Source: Spectribacter hydrogenoxidans
GTDB taxonomy: Bacteria > Pseudomonadota > Gammaproteobacteria > Nevskiales > Salinisphaeraceae
Assembly (NCBI RefSeq): GCF_031846275.1
Contig: NZ_JAVRIB010000011.1
Coordinates: 56,391 to 120,390, forward strand
DNA: 64,000 nt
Reading direction: 5' to 3'
Below, in pieces: positions 63,578 through 64,000 of the stretch; the stretch's first letter is position 1, and every line of letters begins with the position of its first letter. Below the pieces are notes generated by a model. The model ran no database searches. It was not told the DNA's origin and saw only the letters and a program-made list of their open reading frames with translations. The translations under genes were made by a program, and so were the position numbers.

Positions 63578-64000
63578 CCGCAACAGCCAGGCGCGAGCTG
63601 GTGCGGTTCATGAGTCAGCGCGGCTTGAGCGAACGTCGTTCGCTGGCCGTGGTGGCGATGAGTCCAAGCGCATTTCGATATCAGCCGGCACCGGATCGCA
63701 ACGCGTGTTTACGCGCCGAGATCCTGCGCCTGGCGCAGCGCTATCGCCGCTACGGCGCGCCGATGATCTATCTCAAGCTTCGCCAAGCCGGCTGGGTCGT
63801 GAATCACAAGCGTGTCGAGCGGCTCTATGCTGAACAATGCCTGCAAGTGCGTCGTCGACGACGCAAGAAGGTGCCGACGGCTGATCGGCAGCCGTTGATG
63901 CGTCCCGCGCGAGCGAACGAAGTCTGGTCGATGGACTTTGTATTCGATCGGGTCGCCGATGGCCGGGCCATCAAGTGTCTGGGCATCGTTGATGACGCCA
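63571..64000 (+). CDS. IS3-family transposase OrfB (5' part)
   Basis: Open to the window end, in the -1 frame relative to orfA. It begins MVTATARRELVRFMSQRGLS and has YRRYGAPMIYLKLRQAGWVV and VWSMDFVFDRVADGRAIKCL; the Asp in SMDF is the first residue of the DDE catalytic triad. The integrase core continues beyond the window. Confidence 0.88.
   Translation, partial: MVTATARRELVRFMSQRGLSERRSLAVVAMSPSAFRYQPAPDRNACLRAEILRLAQRYRRYGAPMIYLKLRQAGWVVNHKRVERLYAEQCLQVRRRRRKKVPTADRQPLMRPARANEVWSMDFVFDRVADGRAIKCLGIVDDA

Larger units (their letters stand above)
63270..64000 (+). mobile_element. IS3-family insertion sequence, right part cut by window end
   Basis: Contains orfA and the start of orfB of an IS3-type transposase with a frameshift signal. 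The left end probably lies near the TGATCTGGAGTCCAATC sequence at about 63270-63290; the exact inverted repeat cannot be fixed because the right end is outside the window. Confidence 0.85.

Overview
The window reads as chromosome from a high-GC gammaproteobacterium. Lineage markers are rsmJ (16S rRNA m2G1516 methyltransferase), acpH (ACP phosphodiesterase) and a methionine synthase whose homocysteine domain is a separate polypeptide from the rest. I cannot fix the genus from sequence alone; the Salinisphaera/Nevskiales/Xanthomonadales side is a guess. No rRNA, tRNA or CRISPR array was seen.

Region 1 (1-24.8 kb) is mostly housekeeping and stress genes. It holds the 3' end of tsaB, a GDSL lipoprotein, a gamma carbonic anhydrase, rsmJ, a CoA-pyrophosphatase Nudix gene and degV. 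A long minus-strand series follows: GNAT-nitrilase fusion, EthD protein, class III sirtuin, orphan ParA, NfeD protease and slipin. Next come a Tat-type aldo/keto reductase with an NTP/NDP-type transporter, an RND efflux pair, an orphan TpsB-like outer-membrane protein, two different photolyases and, on the plus strand, a second sirtuin overlapping an NAPE-PLD-like metallo-hydrolase.

Region 2 (24.9-39.2 kb) is mixed metabolism: acpH, an isochorismatase-like hydrolase, a cupin, a PQQ-sugar-dehydrogenase/NHL fusion divergent from a LysR regulator, an MscS channel, GFA and PPOX-like proteins, an MFS transporter, prolyl aminopeptidase, a TetR regulator divergent from cysE, gph, MAPEG and LysE.

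Region 3 (39.2-52.7 kb) is a vitamin B12 island. A sigma70 promoter and cobalamin riboswitch precede btuB and a beta-propeller-like lipoprotein, an arrangement resembling the BtuB-BtuG pair of Bacteroides. On the other strand a second promoter and riboswitch precede cobO-cobQ-btuC-btuD-btuF. Next to this lies cobalamin-dependent methionine synthase, split in two. Between its halves sits a 465-bp cassette with nearly perfect 30-bp terminal inverted repeats that carries only a GxxExxY (PD-(D/E)XK-like) gene. This is the most unusual structure in the window.

Region 4 (52.7-64 kb) begins with a CHASE-PAS-GGDEF-EAL protein and ferrochelatase. It then becomes an accessory zone of small, independently transcribed minus-strand genes: DUF1330, LprI-like, DUF202, class D beta-lactamase, two SRPBCC proteins, GST, DUF6868, YdeI-like and VOC. 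This zone has hairpin repeats, a 108-bp tandem array, an attC-like site and, at the edge, an IS3-family insertion sequence cut off by the window end.

Two genes (Nudix, FeS photolyase) have family-conserved N-terminal sequence encoded upstream of their first AUG, with a Shine-Dalgarno-like sequence placed before an AUA or AUC codon. Two copies of a dispersed ~180-bp repeat lie at the 3' ends of tetR and btuF; in btuF it supplies the last ~25 codons.
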